Source: Abelmoschus esculentus
Lineage: Eukaryota; Streptophyta; Magnoliopsida; Malvales; Malvaceae
Assembly: GCA_035048815.1 (NCBI GenBank)
Contig: JAUCBN010000017.1
Span: 4,956,936-5,020,935 of the forward strand
Length of the DNA stretch: 64,000 bases
Reading direction: 5' to 3'
Below, one piece after another: positions 47,037 through 60,079 of the stretch (position 1 is the first letter of the stretch; each line of letters starts with the position of its first letter). The position numbers and the translations under genes were made by a program. The notes beneath the pieces were generated by a model that saw only the letters and a list, made by a program, of their open reading frames with translations, did no database searches and was not told where the DNA came from.

Positions 47037-50000
47037 TGTAATAATCATTTTTGTCTGAGGTTCGAACTAAACTTTAAACTAAAACTGTAAATCCTAAACC
47101 AAAAACCTGAACCATATCCCTAAACCATATCTTTAAATTATAATATTAAATATATAATAAATAAATCATAAGTTAAAATTAAAAAAAATTATACAAAGTC
47201 CATTACCAAATCTGGTAGCCTATTTACACACCCCAACCCATATCCCATCTGCCGAACCAAACAATTAAACCTCCATTACCATTACAAACCCAAACCAATG
47301 GCCCATTACACGTCAGAACCCAACAGCTAAACCTACTCAACCCAATTACAATACATACCCAAAACCCATACACCTTACCCAACTGAACCGGTTGACCCAG
47401 ATTTGACCCGAATTTAACTCGACTCTTTTAATCTCGTGACTCTCCAAATTCTTGAATCTTCAGAAATTTCTGGAATGGTAACTCTTCATCTCAAGCTTCA
47501 ACCGTTCGAATTCCTCGGTCTAGCCATACCGATGCCATGTAAGCACAACCTCGGACCACGTCAACACTACCAATCCACGGAAGCAATCTCACCATGCCAG
47601 CCCTCAATTTTTCTCTCTGTAGATCAGTCCAAAACAGAGACAGCAAAAATGGTCCCCTCTCGTACAGATCCTAGTAACACAAGCAAACAAAAAAGGAACA
47701 ATCAGAGCAATTTTCATTTTTATTTTCTTTGTTTAAATCAATGTAAATCGGATATATATACCCAAGAATATCATCAATGTAAGAAAAAATAGGGAATTGA
47801 TAGAGATTTGAATACAAAGTATTTTAAAAATTTCAGAGTATTTTGTTTTTCTTTTTTTCAAATATACAAAACGTTTAGGGTCTTACCTTCGCAAGGGGAT
47901 ATCGATTGCCCGTCGTCGGTCTCTTGTTCATTGTGTTTCATCCCCCATCTTCAATCCATGTTCTCTTTCGAATCTTGTTTTAAAACTTTGTTTTGACTCG
48001 AATTGATAAACTTTGAAATAAGGAGGTTGTTTTTTTTGGTGTTTCAGATCTGCTTTTCTAAATAAAAAGGTTCGGCTTTACTTTTCACGAATTAAAAGTT
48101 TGGATTTTCGAGGGTTTTTGTTTCGTTTGAACTCAGATTTTGGTTTTAAAACAAAAAAATAAGAGATTTTTAATGATTTTCGTCAGCGGCGGCCGCCTCC
48201 AACGGTGGCTAAGGCGACGGTTTCGGTCATCGATTTCTGGGAATAAGGGTTAAGGTTCTTAAAAACCAGAGAGATTTCTTTCTCTCATCTTTTTAGATGA
48301 AGGAGAATGAGGTCGAATGGCCACTTTGGCCTAAATTTTTATATATATATATATATTAAAATTAAAACTACGTCGTTTTAGCCTTTCTAACCTGCGTGGT
48401 GACCCGGATCCGGGGAAGGATCTGCGTATTTTGGTTAGTGTTAATCGCCGCTTTAGTCCTTCATGTTTTGCACCGTTTCATTTTTTATCAGGGTTTAATA
48501 ATCCTTTTGGTCCTCCAGATTTGTTTTTTCTTTCAATCTTGCCCGTTTTAGTTTTATTTTTCTTTTGATTTAGCTTTTATGTTTTGTTTTTTTTTTCAAT
48601 TCGACCCTTATTATTCTAATATTTATTATATATTCTGTTTTTATATATATATAAAAATAATATTTAATGTCCTTTTAATTCTCGTTTCAATACCCAAAAT
48701 ATGAAATTTAAAGTTTCTTTTATTTTGGGAATTGACATGGAATTAAATTTATTTTAATTGTTTATACCATTTTGAAACATGGCATTTAATGCCTTAATTC
48801 CCACAATCCCATAATTGCCGCATGGTTTTCTTCTTTCTTTTATTATTTTTTTATATACTATATAATTATTATATTATATATATTACTTTAAATTTCATTG
48901 TAATAAAGGATATTAATTGTATTTAAACGAGCCTTTTTTTTCTTTTGTTATTTTAAACGAAAATGGAAATGGAAGATTTTAGCATCTTTTTTCATTTATT
49001 TAATTACTCTTTTTATCCTTTAATTTTGTGGGAAATTGTGTCTTTCATTATGCCTATGACAGCTTGTTTTTAGCCTTATACCCGTTAAATTTGGTTTTAT
49101 TTATTATTTAATTTTTTTTCCTCACCTCTTTTTGTTTTCTGTTCATATATTTAATGATTTCAAAGTTTTTTATTACTACATTCTTTATATTTTTTCTTTC
49201 AGTTATTATTCATACATATGTTACGTATATAATCTATATACCATAGTTATATTATTTATATTCTAGTATAATACTATACGTATATATGCATATTGTTATT
49301 AATATATTTATTTGTTTATATAAATTGTTGTTTACTTATTTATTTTGTTCTTTATTTAATTTATTTGTTCAATTCGATCGTCTTTACAGTGACCCATAAC
49401 GGGGAATGATCCGTATTATTTATAGCCCGTTTGTTCTAACCTCTAACATATAATTTTTCGTATTTATTTTTTTGCAATTTATTTTATTGCATTTTAATTT
49501 CTCGCAATTTATTTTTTTCGTATCTAACTTCTAACATTTAATTTACGCATATTACTTTATCGTATTTAATTTTTCGCATTTTTTCCCCGTATATACTTGT
49601 TGTCATTTAAATTCTTGCCCTTTTATTTACTTTGTATTTATTTATGCTTGTAAATATTTTTATATTAGAATCATTTTTTTTAATATTCGACACCTCTTCA
49701 ATTAAATGAATCTAATAAATACTTCTTTATTTGATTGTAACGGGAACGTCTTCCAACGTATCGGTGACAGTGTATGCGTTGCCTTCGGATAAAGATACGG
49801 TAAAATTAAAATATATCCGCATTCTTAAACGGATAATAAATTAATAAAAATTTGAACCTGCAAATTTCAAATTCGGGCAACTATATTCGATTAGGTACCA
49901 TTTTTTGGGCAGTGTGGGGTATTTTATATCCATCCGTAACCAACTCCCGAACCTATTTTTTTAAAAGAATCTCTGGTTTTAATGGTGTTTGGATTACCAA

Positions 50001-50278
50001 AGTGACTGGTGGCGACTCTAGTTTTTTTTTCAAAATAAATTCTAATTTTATTTTTAAATAATCCCCAATTTATTAATTTAAACTCTAATTTTTCATAAAT
50101 GCACAAAATTCTTCATTTTTTCATTTTTTTTACCAATTTTGAACCCTAATTTCTAATTTTATCCTAAATCCCCGATTCTTTCATCAAGCAACAAAAGTTT
50201 TATTAATGATACTGATTTTCCTACATTATATTTTCGAACATTTAATTCCTTAAAATATTTAGCAGGAGGGTCGCTACA
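47037..50278 (+). repeat. 5' LTR of the Ogre/Tat-like remnant
   Basis: About 3.24 kb, TGTAAT...CTACA. It contains a TATATATATATAT stretch near 48339-48355 (possible promoter) and very T-rich sequence from 48480 onward. A 118-codon frame at 47436 shows no family signature. The left end rests on the target duplication and terminal bases, since the other LTR copy lacks this part. Confidence 0.72.
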
Positions 50279-50280
50279 GT

Positions 50281-50298
50281 TGGCGACTCCGCTGGGGA
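50281..50298 (+). other. Primer binding site for tRNA-Arg
   Basis: TGGCGACTCCGCTGGGGA, two bases after the LTR. It differs at one base from the complement of a plant tRNA-Arg 3' end. Confidence 0.82.
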
Positions 50299-50540
50299 CA
50301 TTTTTTTTAGAGAGTCAAGCCTTAGAAAGAATATTTTTGCCCTAATTAGAAATTGCAAGTTCATTTTGAATTAATTTAATATCTTTTAGAAATGCGAATT
50401 TATTTTAACGCATAAAAAATAATAACATATAAACCCGTCCGTTTAAGTGGGGGAAAATGCTAGTGCTTTCTTGGGGATATTGTTCATCCGTATGGGCCTA
50501 GTAACCCACCTTTTAGAGCTATACGGTAACCCTAGAAATT

Positions 50541-51819
50541 AGAATCATTTGTTTAATTACTCTTTTTATCCTTTAATTTTGTGGGAAATTGTGTCTTTCA
50601 TTATACCTATGACAACTTGTTTTAGCTTTATACCCATTAAATTTGGTTTTATTTATTATTTAATTTTTTTCCTCACCTCCTTTTGTTTTCTGTTCATATA
50701 TTTAATGGTTTGAAAGTTTTTTATTACTATATTCTTTACATTTTACCTGTCATTTATTATTCATACATATGTTACGTATATAATCTGTATACCATAGTTA
50801 TATTATTTATATTCTAGTATAGTATTATACGTATATATGCCTATTGTTATTAATATATTTATTTGTTTATATACATTGTTGTTTACTCATTTATTTTTTT
50901 CTTTATTTAATTTATTTGTTCGATTCGATCGGCTTTACGGTGACCCGTAATGGGAAATAATCCGTATTATTTATAGCCCATTTGTTCTAACCTCTAACAT
51001 TTGATTTTTTCGTATTTATTTTTCTTGCAATTTATTTTATCCATTTTAATTTCTCGCAATTTATTTTTTCCGCATCTAACATTTAATTAATGCACATTAC
51101 TTTATCGTATTTAATTTCTTGCATTTTTTTCTGTATATACGTGTTGTAATTTAAATTTTTGCCCTTTTAGTTTCTTTGTATTTATTTATGCTTGTAAATA
51201 TTTATATATTAGAATCATTTGTTTCAATATTCGAAACCTCTTCAATTAAACGAATCTAATAAATAATTCTTTATTCGATCGTAATAGGCCCGTCTTCCAA
51301 CGTATCGATGACGGTTTATGCGTTGCCTTCGGATAAAGAAACGGTAAAATTAAAATATATTCGCATTCTTAAACGGATAATAAATTAATAAAAATTTGAA
51401 CTTGCAAATTTCAAATTCTGGCAACTATATTCGATTAGATACCATTTTTTGGCAGTGTGGGGTATCTTATATCCTATCCATAACCGACTCTCGAATCCAT
51501 TGTTTAAAAGAATCTTTATTTTTAACGGTGTTCAGTTTACCAAAGTGACTGGTGGCGACTCTAGTCTTTTTTTCAAAATAAATTCTAATTTTATTTTTAA
51601 ATAATCCCCAATTTATTAATTTAAACACTAATTTTTCATAAATCCCCAAATTCTTCAATTTTTAATTTTTTACCAATTTTGAATCCTAATTTCTAATTTT
51701 ATCCTAAATCTCCGATTCTTTCATCAAGCAACAAAAAGTTTTATTAACGATCCCGATTTTCCTACATTAAATTTTCGAACATTTAATTCCTTAAAATTTT
51801 TAGCGGGAGGATCACTACA
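50541..51819 (+). repeat. Truncated 3' LTR of the Ogre/Tat-like remnant
   Basis: Aligns with 48990-50278 (for example CTCTTTTTATCCTTTAATTT at both starts) and ends ATCACTACA. It lacks roughly the first 1.95 kb of the LTR. Confidence 0.82.
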
Positions 51820-51824
51820 AGTTG
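51820..51824. repeat. Target-site duplication AGTTG, right copy
   Basis: Matches 47032-47036. Confidence 0.78.
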
Positions 51825-52565
51825 TTTCCGAGACCAAACACATGAAAGATTATAATCGTGGTCATCGGTTATAGCATCAGGAGTCAAAGAAGATGGGATC
51901 ACTGAGTCTTTGCTTCCGAGAATAAATGTAAACACCAAGGAAGCGGTAATAATTGAAAGTTGTTAAACATTCAGACTCCTGAATGTGTTCGAACTGGTGA
52001 AAAAGCAAATCTTGATAGATCTTAGTGAGATACAATAAAGGTATAATTTGTTTAAGAAATGACCACCATGGAAGTTGTTGATCGGAGCCCTTGGTAAGGG
52101 TAGTATAATATCATGTGACCAATCGGTAGACAACCAGATTGTACATGTGTCGAGAGTAACAAAAGAAAAATTAGGAGTCTTTTTTAATGTGGTAGATGAA
52201 GCGCTGCCTGGGAGAGAGGCTTCGCATGCAACCAGAAGCCCTACCAAACCCCTTGTGCCAAGGAGAATTAGATCCTTGCTCATTGAGTTCATGTATAAAT
52301 TGTGAAGGACAAAGGAAGAAACCTCAGCGAAGAAGTAAAAAATATGTTTGAATAGCTATAAAATAATGGGAAGAAAATAGAAAAAAAATATCAAGTAAAA
52401 CAAATTGGTGGATTTGTTGTGCTTGAATCTCCCTCTCCCGTAGCGTAGACGGGTGGTAGTGATGCTGGTGAAGGCATTGATAGATGAGAAAAAAGAAATG
52501 GGAGAAAAGGAAGGGAAAGAACAAAGAGAAGAGAGAAAGGGAGAGGAGAGAAAACAAGCATTAAC
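51825..52565 (-). other. LINE-related upstream sequence, far 5' part
   Basis: Continuation of 45171-47036 beyond the Ogre-like insertion. On the minus strand it begins with a pyrimidine-rich tract (TTTCTCTCTTCTCTTTG near 52540) and holds a CCCTTACCAAGGG...CATGGTGG module near 52090 like those at 43290 and 45620. No gene is recognised. It ends where satellite array 2 begins. Confidence 0.45.
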
Positions 52566-55500
52566 ATGCTTTCGAATTTTAACAGAGTAAAAAGCCTAAA
52601 ACTTGAGATTAATTTGTATAATTTTGTTCAAAAGCCCATATTTAACTTTTTTAACTCATAAAATTTGATTTAATAACAATTGGATGTCGTTTTGTTGGGA
52701 TTAAAACGTGTATTTCTAAATGAGTTTTATAGAGAATTCTTTCGAATTTTAACCGAGTAAAAAACTAAAAATTTGAGATTAATTTGTATAATTTTATTCA
52801 AACTCCCATAATTAACTATTTGAACTCATAAAATTTATTAAATAACATTTGATTGTCGTTTTATTAGGATCAAAATGTATATACCTAAATGGGCTTTATA
52901 GAGAATCCATTCGAATTTTAACTGAGTAAAAAGTTGAAAATTTGTGATTAATCTGTATAATTTTGTTCAAACTCCCATAATAAACTATTTGAACACAAAA
53001 AATTTGATTAAATAACATTTAGTTGTCGTTTTGTTGGGATTAAAACGTGCATGTCTAAATGTGCTTTATAGAGAAGCATTTCGAAATTTAACCGAATAAA
53101 ATGCCTAAAATTTGAAACTAATTTGTATAATTTATTTCAAAAGCCCATAATTAACTTTTTAAACTCATAAAATTTGATTTAATAATATTTAGTTGTCGTT
53201 TTGTTGGGATTAAAACGTGCATGTCTAAATGGGCTTTATAGAGAATCCGTTTGAATTTTAGCAAAGTAAAAAGCTAAAAATTTGAGATTAATCTGTATAA
53301 TTTTATTCAAAATCCTATAATTAATTTTTTGAACTCATGAAATTTGACTTAATAACATTTAGACGTAGTTTTGTTGGGACTAAAACGTGCATGTCTAAAT
53401 GGGCTTTATAGAGAATAGGTTTGAATTTTCACCAAGTAAAATACTGAAAATTTTAGTTTAATCTGTATAATTTTGTTCAAACTCCCATAATTAACTATTT
53501 GAACACATAAAATTTGATTAAATAACATTTGGTTATCGTTTTGTTTGGATTAAAACATGCATGTCTAATTGGGTTTTATAAAGAATCCTTTCGAATTTTA
53601 ATCGAGTAAAAAACCAAAAATTTGAGATTAATCAGTATAATTTTGTTTAAAAGCCCATAATTAACTTTTTAAACTCATAAAATTTGACTTAATAACATTT
53701 GGTTGTCGTTTTGTTGGGATTAGAATGTGCATGTCTAAATGGTATTTATAAAGAATCCGTTCGAATTTAACCCGGTAAAAAGCTTAAAATTTGAGATTAA
53801 TCTTTATAATTTTGTTCAAACGCTCATAATTAACTATTTGAACTCATAAAATTTGATTTTATTACATTTCATTATCGTTTTATTGGGATTAAATCGTGCA
53901 TATCTAAATGGGCTTTATAGAGAATCTATTGGAATTTTAACCGAGTAAAAAGCTTAAAATTTGAGATTAATATATATAATTTTGTTAAAAAGCCCATAAT
54001 TAGCATTTTGAACGCATAAAATTTGATTTAATAATATTTGGTTAACTTTTTATTCGGATTAAAACGTGTATGTCTAATTGAGATTTATAATGTATGCGTT
54101 CAAATTTTAACCGAGTAAAAAGTTGAAAATTAGAGATTAATCTGTATAATTTTGTTCAAACTCCCATAATTAACTATTTGAACTCATAAAATTTAATTCT
54201 ATAACATTTGGTTGTCTAAAAATTTGATTTAATAACATTTTGTATCAATTTTGTTTGGATTAAAATGTGCTTGTCTAAAAATTTTAGAGTAATCTGTATA
54301 ATTTTATTCAAACGCCCATAATTAACTTTTTGAACTCATAAAATTTGATTTAATAAATTTTTTTTATCGTTTTGCTAAGATTAAAACGTATATATCTAAA
54401 TGTGCTTTATAAGAATCTGTTCGAATTTTAATCGAGTAAAAAGCTGAAAATTTGAGATTAATCTGTATGGTTTTGTTCAAAAGCCCAAAATTAACTATTT
54501 AAACTCATAAAATTTGATTAAATAACATTTGGTCGTCGTTTTGTTGGGATTAAAACGTGTATCTCTAAATGATTTTTATAGAGAATTCGTTCGAATTTTA
54601 ATAGAGTAAAAAGCTAAAAATATAAGATTAATCTATATAATTCTGTTCAAACTCCCATAATTAACTATTTGAACTCATAAAAATAGATTAAATAACATTT
54701 GATTGTCGTTTTGATGGGATTAAAACGTGCATGTCTAAATTGGTTTTATAGAGAATCCTTTCGAATTTTAACCGAGTAAAAACCTGAAAATTTGAGATTA
54801 ATCTGTATAATTTTATTCAAAATCCTATAATTAAGTTTTTAAAATCATAAAATTTGATTTAATAACAATTGGATGTAGTTTTGTTGGGATTAAAACGAGC
54901 ATGTCTAAATGGGCTTTATAGAGAATACGTTCAAATTTTCACCAAGTAAAAAGCTGAAAATTTTAGATTAATCTGTATAATTTAGTTCAAAAGCCCATAT
55001 TTAAATTTTTGAACTCATAAAATTCTATTTAATAATATTTGGTTGTCCTTTTCTTGAGTTGAACACGTACATGTCTAAATGGGCTTTATAGTGAATTCGT
55101 TCGAATTTTAACAGAGTAAAATGCTTAAAATTTAAGATTAATCTGTATAATTTTTTTCAAAAGCCCATAATTAACTATTTAAACTCATAAAATTTGATTT
55201 AAAAGCATTTGGTTGTCGTTTTGTTGGGATTAAAACGTACATGGTTAAATGGGATTTATAGAGAATTCGTTCGAGTTTTAACCGACTAAAAAGCTGAAAA
55301 TTTAAGATTAATCTATATAATTTTATTCAAAAGCCCATAATTAACATTTTGAACCCAAAAAATTTGATTTTATAAATTTGTTTAGTTTTGATGGGATTAA
55401 AACGTGCATGTCTAAATGGGCTTTATAGAGAATCCAATCGAGTTTTCACTGAGTATAAAGGTGAAAATTTAAAATTAATCTATATAATTTAGTTCAAAAG

Positions 55501-56534
55501 CACATATTTAACTTTTTAAACTCATAGAATATGATTTAATAACATTTGGTCGTCCTTTTATTGAGATTAAAATGTGCATGTCTAATTGGCTTTATAGAGA
55601 ATTCGTTCGAATTTTAACCGAGTAAATATCTAAAAATTTGAAATTAATCTTTATAATTTTATTCAAAAGTCCATAATTAACTATGAATTCATAATATTTG
55701 ATTAAATAACATTTGGTTGTCGTTTTATTGGGATTAAAACGTGCATGTCTAAATGGACTTTATAAAGAATCCATTTGAACTTTAAATGAGTAAAAAGCTA
55801 AAAATTTGAGATTAATCTGTATAATTTTGTGCAAACACTCATAATTAACTATTTGAACTCATAAAATTTGATTAAATAATATTTGGTTGTCGTTTTGTTG
55901 GGATTAAAATGTGCATGTCTAAATGTTCTTTATAGAGAATCCCTTCGAATTTTAACAGATTAAAAAGCTGAGAATTTGAGATTAATCTGTATAATTTTGT
56001 TCAAAAGCCAAAAATTAACTTTTTGAACTCATAAAATTTGATTTAATAATATATGGTTGTCGTTATGCAAGGATTAAAACGTCCATGTCTAAATGGGCTG
56101 TATAGAGAATTCGTTCGAATTTTAACTGAGTAAAAAACTAAAAATTTGAGACTAATCTCTATAATTTTATTCAAACTCCCATAATTAACTATTTGAATTC
56201 ATAAAATTTGATTAAATAACATTTGGTTGTCGTTTTGTTGGGATTAAAAGGTGTATGTATAAATTTGTTTTATAGAGAATCCTTTCGAATTTTAATCGAG
56301 TAAAAAGCTAAAAATTTGAGATTACTATGTATATTTTTTTTAAAAGCCAATAATTAACTTTTTGAACTCATAAAATTTGATTTAGAAACATTTAGATGTC
56401 TTTTAGTTGGGATTAAAACGTGCATGTCTAAATTAGATTTATAAAGAATCCTTTCGAATTTTATCCGTATAAAAAGCTGAAAATTTGAGATTAATCTGTA
56501 TAATTTTGTTCAAACGCCCATAATTAACTATTTG
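52566..56534. repeat. Satellite array 2, same 170-bp monomer, about 23 copies
   Basis: Same monomer and same orientation as 10724-16110, with landmarks GGGATTAAAACGTGCATG, CTAAATGGGCTTTATAGAG and CCATAATTAACTATTTGAAC. Some units are shortened (near 54210-54290). It is cut at 56534 inside a monomer (AACTATTTG) by the insertion of the right-hand chromovirus. Confidence 0.95.
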
Positions 56535-58313
56535 TGTAACATCCCGTTTTTGGGGTTATTAGTTAGGCTTAGTTAGGTGAATTCGATTCAGGGTGAATTG
56601 GGTTCTCCGGTTCATTAATTCCGGGAAAAACAAAATAAGGATATTTTTAATTAAGAAAAATAATAATTTGGAAGGTGGTTTGAAATATTAAAAATATGTT
56701 TCAAAATTTAAAAGAAAATGATTTGGATTTTATAAAGATTTTTAATTATGCTTAATTATGCATAAATGACCGATTTGTAATTTTTGAAAAATTGGGGGAC
56801 TAATTTGTGATTTTCGGCCATTATGGTATTTTAGTGACTAAATTGAAAAGCAAGCTAAACTTAGAATCCTTAGAGGGCCATAAACCCATTTCTAATTTTT
56901 AATGATGATTTATTCACCAAAATATAATTTTAATTACTTTAATTTGGGTTTTAATCATTTTCTCCTAAAACTACTTTTTCTCTAATTTTCTCTCATCTTT
57001 TTCTCCCATTTTCTCTCCACTTTCTCTTCATCTTTTCTTCTCAATTCCTTGCTGATTTTTGCATCTTTTTTCTACAAAGATTACATCCTTTGCATCATCT
57101 TTCCATCCTTTACAAAACCTATGCATTGATTTCATCAAATCTACATCAAATTGCAAGGAACCAAGAAGGGGAAAATCTCTTATTTTTGGTGAATAGATCT
57201 TGAAGGTAATTTTCTGGATTTTCATTCTTTTCTAAGGTTCTTTATTGAAATTCCCAAGTATTAACTTGTTCATCTTTGAATAAACACTTGATTCTATGTT
57301 TTTAATGTTAGATTTAATGTTTTTGTTATGTTTTTGTGAGATCTATATGGATCTTGTTTAATGTTGGAAATTATATGGTTTCAATCATGTTTTTATGATG
57401 ATTTAATGATTAATTGAGTCTTGATTTGAGATCACATTAATTAAATCCCGGAATAATGTAATCGGTGTAGTTTTAAGGTATTTTTCGGTTGTTTTATGGG
57501 CTGTTTTAGATGCTTAGATGTTGCTGGAGATATAAGGATGGTTTGGATGTGTTTTTGGATCATAATTGAAGTGGTTTAGATGGTAGATTCGTTAGGTTTT
57601 GGGCTGATGTTGTTCGGATGTGTTTCGGCTTAGTTTTCGGTCTTTTCGGCTAAGTTTTTGGTAGTTTAATGGTGATCGGATATGGCTGTTGGTTTGAGCA
57701 TGTTATGATGTGAGAATGCTCTATTTTTAATGTTGTAGAAGAGGTACAAGAAGAAGCTTGATTGCTGGTGCGTTTGGTGCGATCATCGGAAAGCGGCGAA
57801 AGCTTGTTTCACTTGTTGGTGAGTGGTTTTCGGATTAAAAGCGAATCACGTTTGGTACGTTCTGTTTTTGGGGGCTATGGAAGTGTGTGAAAACCTTCCA
57901 TGGTTCAAGAGTAAGTAAAGTATTTGTTTTAATGAACCGATATGAGTTTCGACTATTTTCGACAAAGGTATTTCATTGGTAATGCATGAGATTTATGGAA
58001 GTGCATAAGCATGTTTTGAATTGATGCATATTTGAGAGATACTTGCTGAAATGCATAGCTTATTTAGCATCCATGATTATGGAAAACTATGAGAAATGTT
58101 TTGGAATATAACATGGTTATTTGCCTTATACATGATGGTGTCTTTGGGCATGGCTTTGGTTCATTTGTTGAACATTTTATGCATGCATTATGAGCAGCAA
58201 GTTATCATGCACATTTGATTATGATATTGGCTTAGTGACACTAACTTTAGTTTCGAAAACGAATGACATGTCATTAGGATTGAGTGCACTATAAAATAAA
58301 GAGAATATTGAAT

Positions 58314-58560
58314 TTGCCTACACGCGTAACAAGGGGACTTTGTGTCTAAACGAGCGTGGTAGAGCCGCCTACACGTAAACAAGGGTGACTTTGTGTTTAA
58401 CCGTGCGTGGTAGAGCTTGCCTATATGTAAACAAGGGTGACTTTGTGTCCGACCGTGCATATAGTTGACCCATACGTAGACAAGGGCGACTTTGTGTCCA
58501 ACCGTGCGTAGTGGGGGATAACATGTATACAAGGGGGACTAAGTGTCCGACCGATGCATG
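58314..58560 (+). repeat. LTR minisatellite, five units
   Basis: Five degenerate units of about 50-57 bp, each with ACG(C)GTAA/GTA(A)ACAAGGG, GACTTTGTGTC (GACTAAGTGTC in the last) and GTGCGTGGTAG-like ends. Longer stems form between CACG and CGTG parts of a unit. Confidence 0.82.
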
Positions 58561-59288
58561 TTGAAAAGGATCGTGTATTCGGTGAATCAAAGGTTCACAT
58601 TAAGTGGTCACTAGAATGCCAATATACATACATGATTTTGAGAAGAGGATTGAGCATCGTTTATAAATTGTTTTGATATGGTTAAGTGAACTCAAGGATG
58701 CATATGTTTTAATGAACTTGAGCATGAAATTTTAGCAAGCATGATTTAATTATGAAATGCAAATTATGTTTTCTCCATGGTTTTAAATAGATGCATTGAT
58801 GATTATTTGTGGAGCTACCTCACTAAGCAAGATTGCTTAAGCTCTCTTTTCATCCTTGCAGAAAAATAAAGGCATTTGGAGCTTTGATCGAGGCAAGAAA
58901 TCCAAGGGGAAGATCACTTGAAATTTGGTATGTTTTTGGCAAATAAATTGGGCAAGGCAATGTGTAACCCAAACCATGTGTAGTGTGTGTAATTAGGCTT
59001 TGGTTTATGTTGTAATAAGACCATTATTGTTTGAATGTCAATTGTTGAACTTTGGAATTACTTGAATGGTTGAAGCATGTTCTAGCATGTATTTGTTGGA
59101 TTGAATTATTGTACATCGCTTTTCTTAGGGAGCATGCCTATAGCTTGAATGATGTCCATGACGTTGTTGATTATGTGCCATATGAAGTTAATCATGTTTA
59201 GGATTGATGCATTTAGAGGTTCTAACTAATGGTTGAATTTTGAGCATTTGGTTTGTACTTGGTGAAATGAAGTTATTGGTTCCAGACC

Positions 59289-59487
59289 CAAAGTTTCAAA
59301 ACCTTTGATTGAAGGTTCCGAAACCTTTGACAAATAGTTTGGAAACCTTCACGAAGGTTTCCAAACCTTGCGGGCAGTTTCAAGTTGAAAAGCTACTGGA
59401 CGCGAAAGGTATGAAAACTTTCAGGAAAGTTTCGAAACCTTTTAAAAAAAGTTTGGAAACCTTCAGGAAGGTTTCCAAACCTTTGAC
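59289..59487 (+). repeat. Palindrome array in the right-hand LTR
   Basis: Counterpart of 22327-22525. Units such as AAAGTTTCGAAACCTTTT (about 59426) and GGAAGGTTTCCAAACC. Some cores read CC or GG instead of CG. Confidence 0.75.
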
Positions 59488-60063
59488 CACCAGGATTTAT
59501 TAATTGTTGAAATTTTATTTTAGTCCTGGATATCTTCCTTTGTTCGATTAAGGTACTTGTAGACGTTATTTTGAGCTAGAATTTTGCATGCATGCTTAAA
59601 GTTGGTTTAATTTCAAGATAGTTAATCTAATTTGGTTGAAGTCCTTGTAATTTGGAAGAATTACATTTTGGTCCCTAAATTAGAGAAACATGCAATTAAT
59701 GGTGTTAGAAAGATCCGTTTGAGTTGTAATTTGCTATGAGAAACTCTTGTATGTTTAATTGAACATTGATGAAGGGAACTTCTACTTTACTAATTGTATT
59801 TTAAAGTTTTACGTTTTAGTCCTTAATCCATGTTAGTGTTTAATTTGATGGTTGTTTTTAATTATTGTGTTACCGGTATTACTTTGCATGTTTCCTCGAC
59901 ACGTAGGAATAAGATTATGCATCTAGGTAAGATAAGAAAAAAAAAGTATAACGGTTTTAGGGTTGTTTATCGAATCGAACCTTCGCGGGTTTGGTTTGAT
60001 ATTCCCCGTGTGACTCGTTTAGTGCCGGTTTCGTCCAGGCCGAGCTAAGGGGGTTACATTTGG

Positions 60064-60079
60064 CGGTATCAGAGCCAGG
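60064..60079 (+). other. Primer binding site for initiator tRNA-Met
   Basis: CGGTATCAGAGCCAGG, complementary to the tRNA-Met 3' end except for the first base (C instead of T). Confidence 0.88.

Larger units (their letters stand above)
47037..51819 (+). mobile_element. Collapsed Ogre/Tat-like LTR retrotransposon remnant
   Basis: Long 5' LTR (47037-50278), a tRNA-Arg primer site, only about 260 bp of internal sequence, then the 3' 1.28 kb of a second LTR copy (about 50541-51819), bounded by AGTTG duplications. Everything from the leader to well inside the 3' LTR has been deleted. The tRNA-Arg primer and 3-kb LTR fit the Ogre/Tat group; no coding region remains to confirm this. Confidence 0.75.
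56535..60058 (+). repeat. 5' LTR of the right-hand chromovirus
   Basis: 3524 bp, TGTAACATCCCG to AAGGGGGTTACA. It carries the hairpin minisatellite (58314-58560), CTACCTCACTAAGCAAG near 58814, and TTTCGAAA/TTTCCAAA palindrome-like units (59289-59487). No protein gene. Confidence 0.93.

Noticed and set aside
47436..47792. 118-codon open frame in the Ogre-like LTR
   Set aside because: It lies wholly inside an LTR, has no recognised motif, and its composition is no different from the surroundings.
58188..58590. Minus-strand open frames with repeated peptide (HARLNTKSP type)
   Set aside because: Produced by translating the LTR minisatellite; the repetition is of DNA units, not protein.
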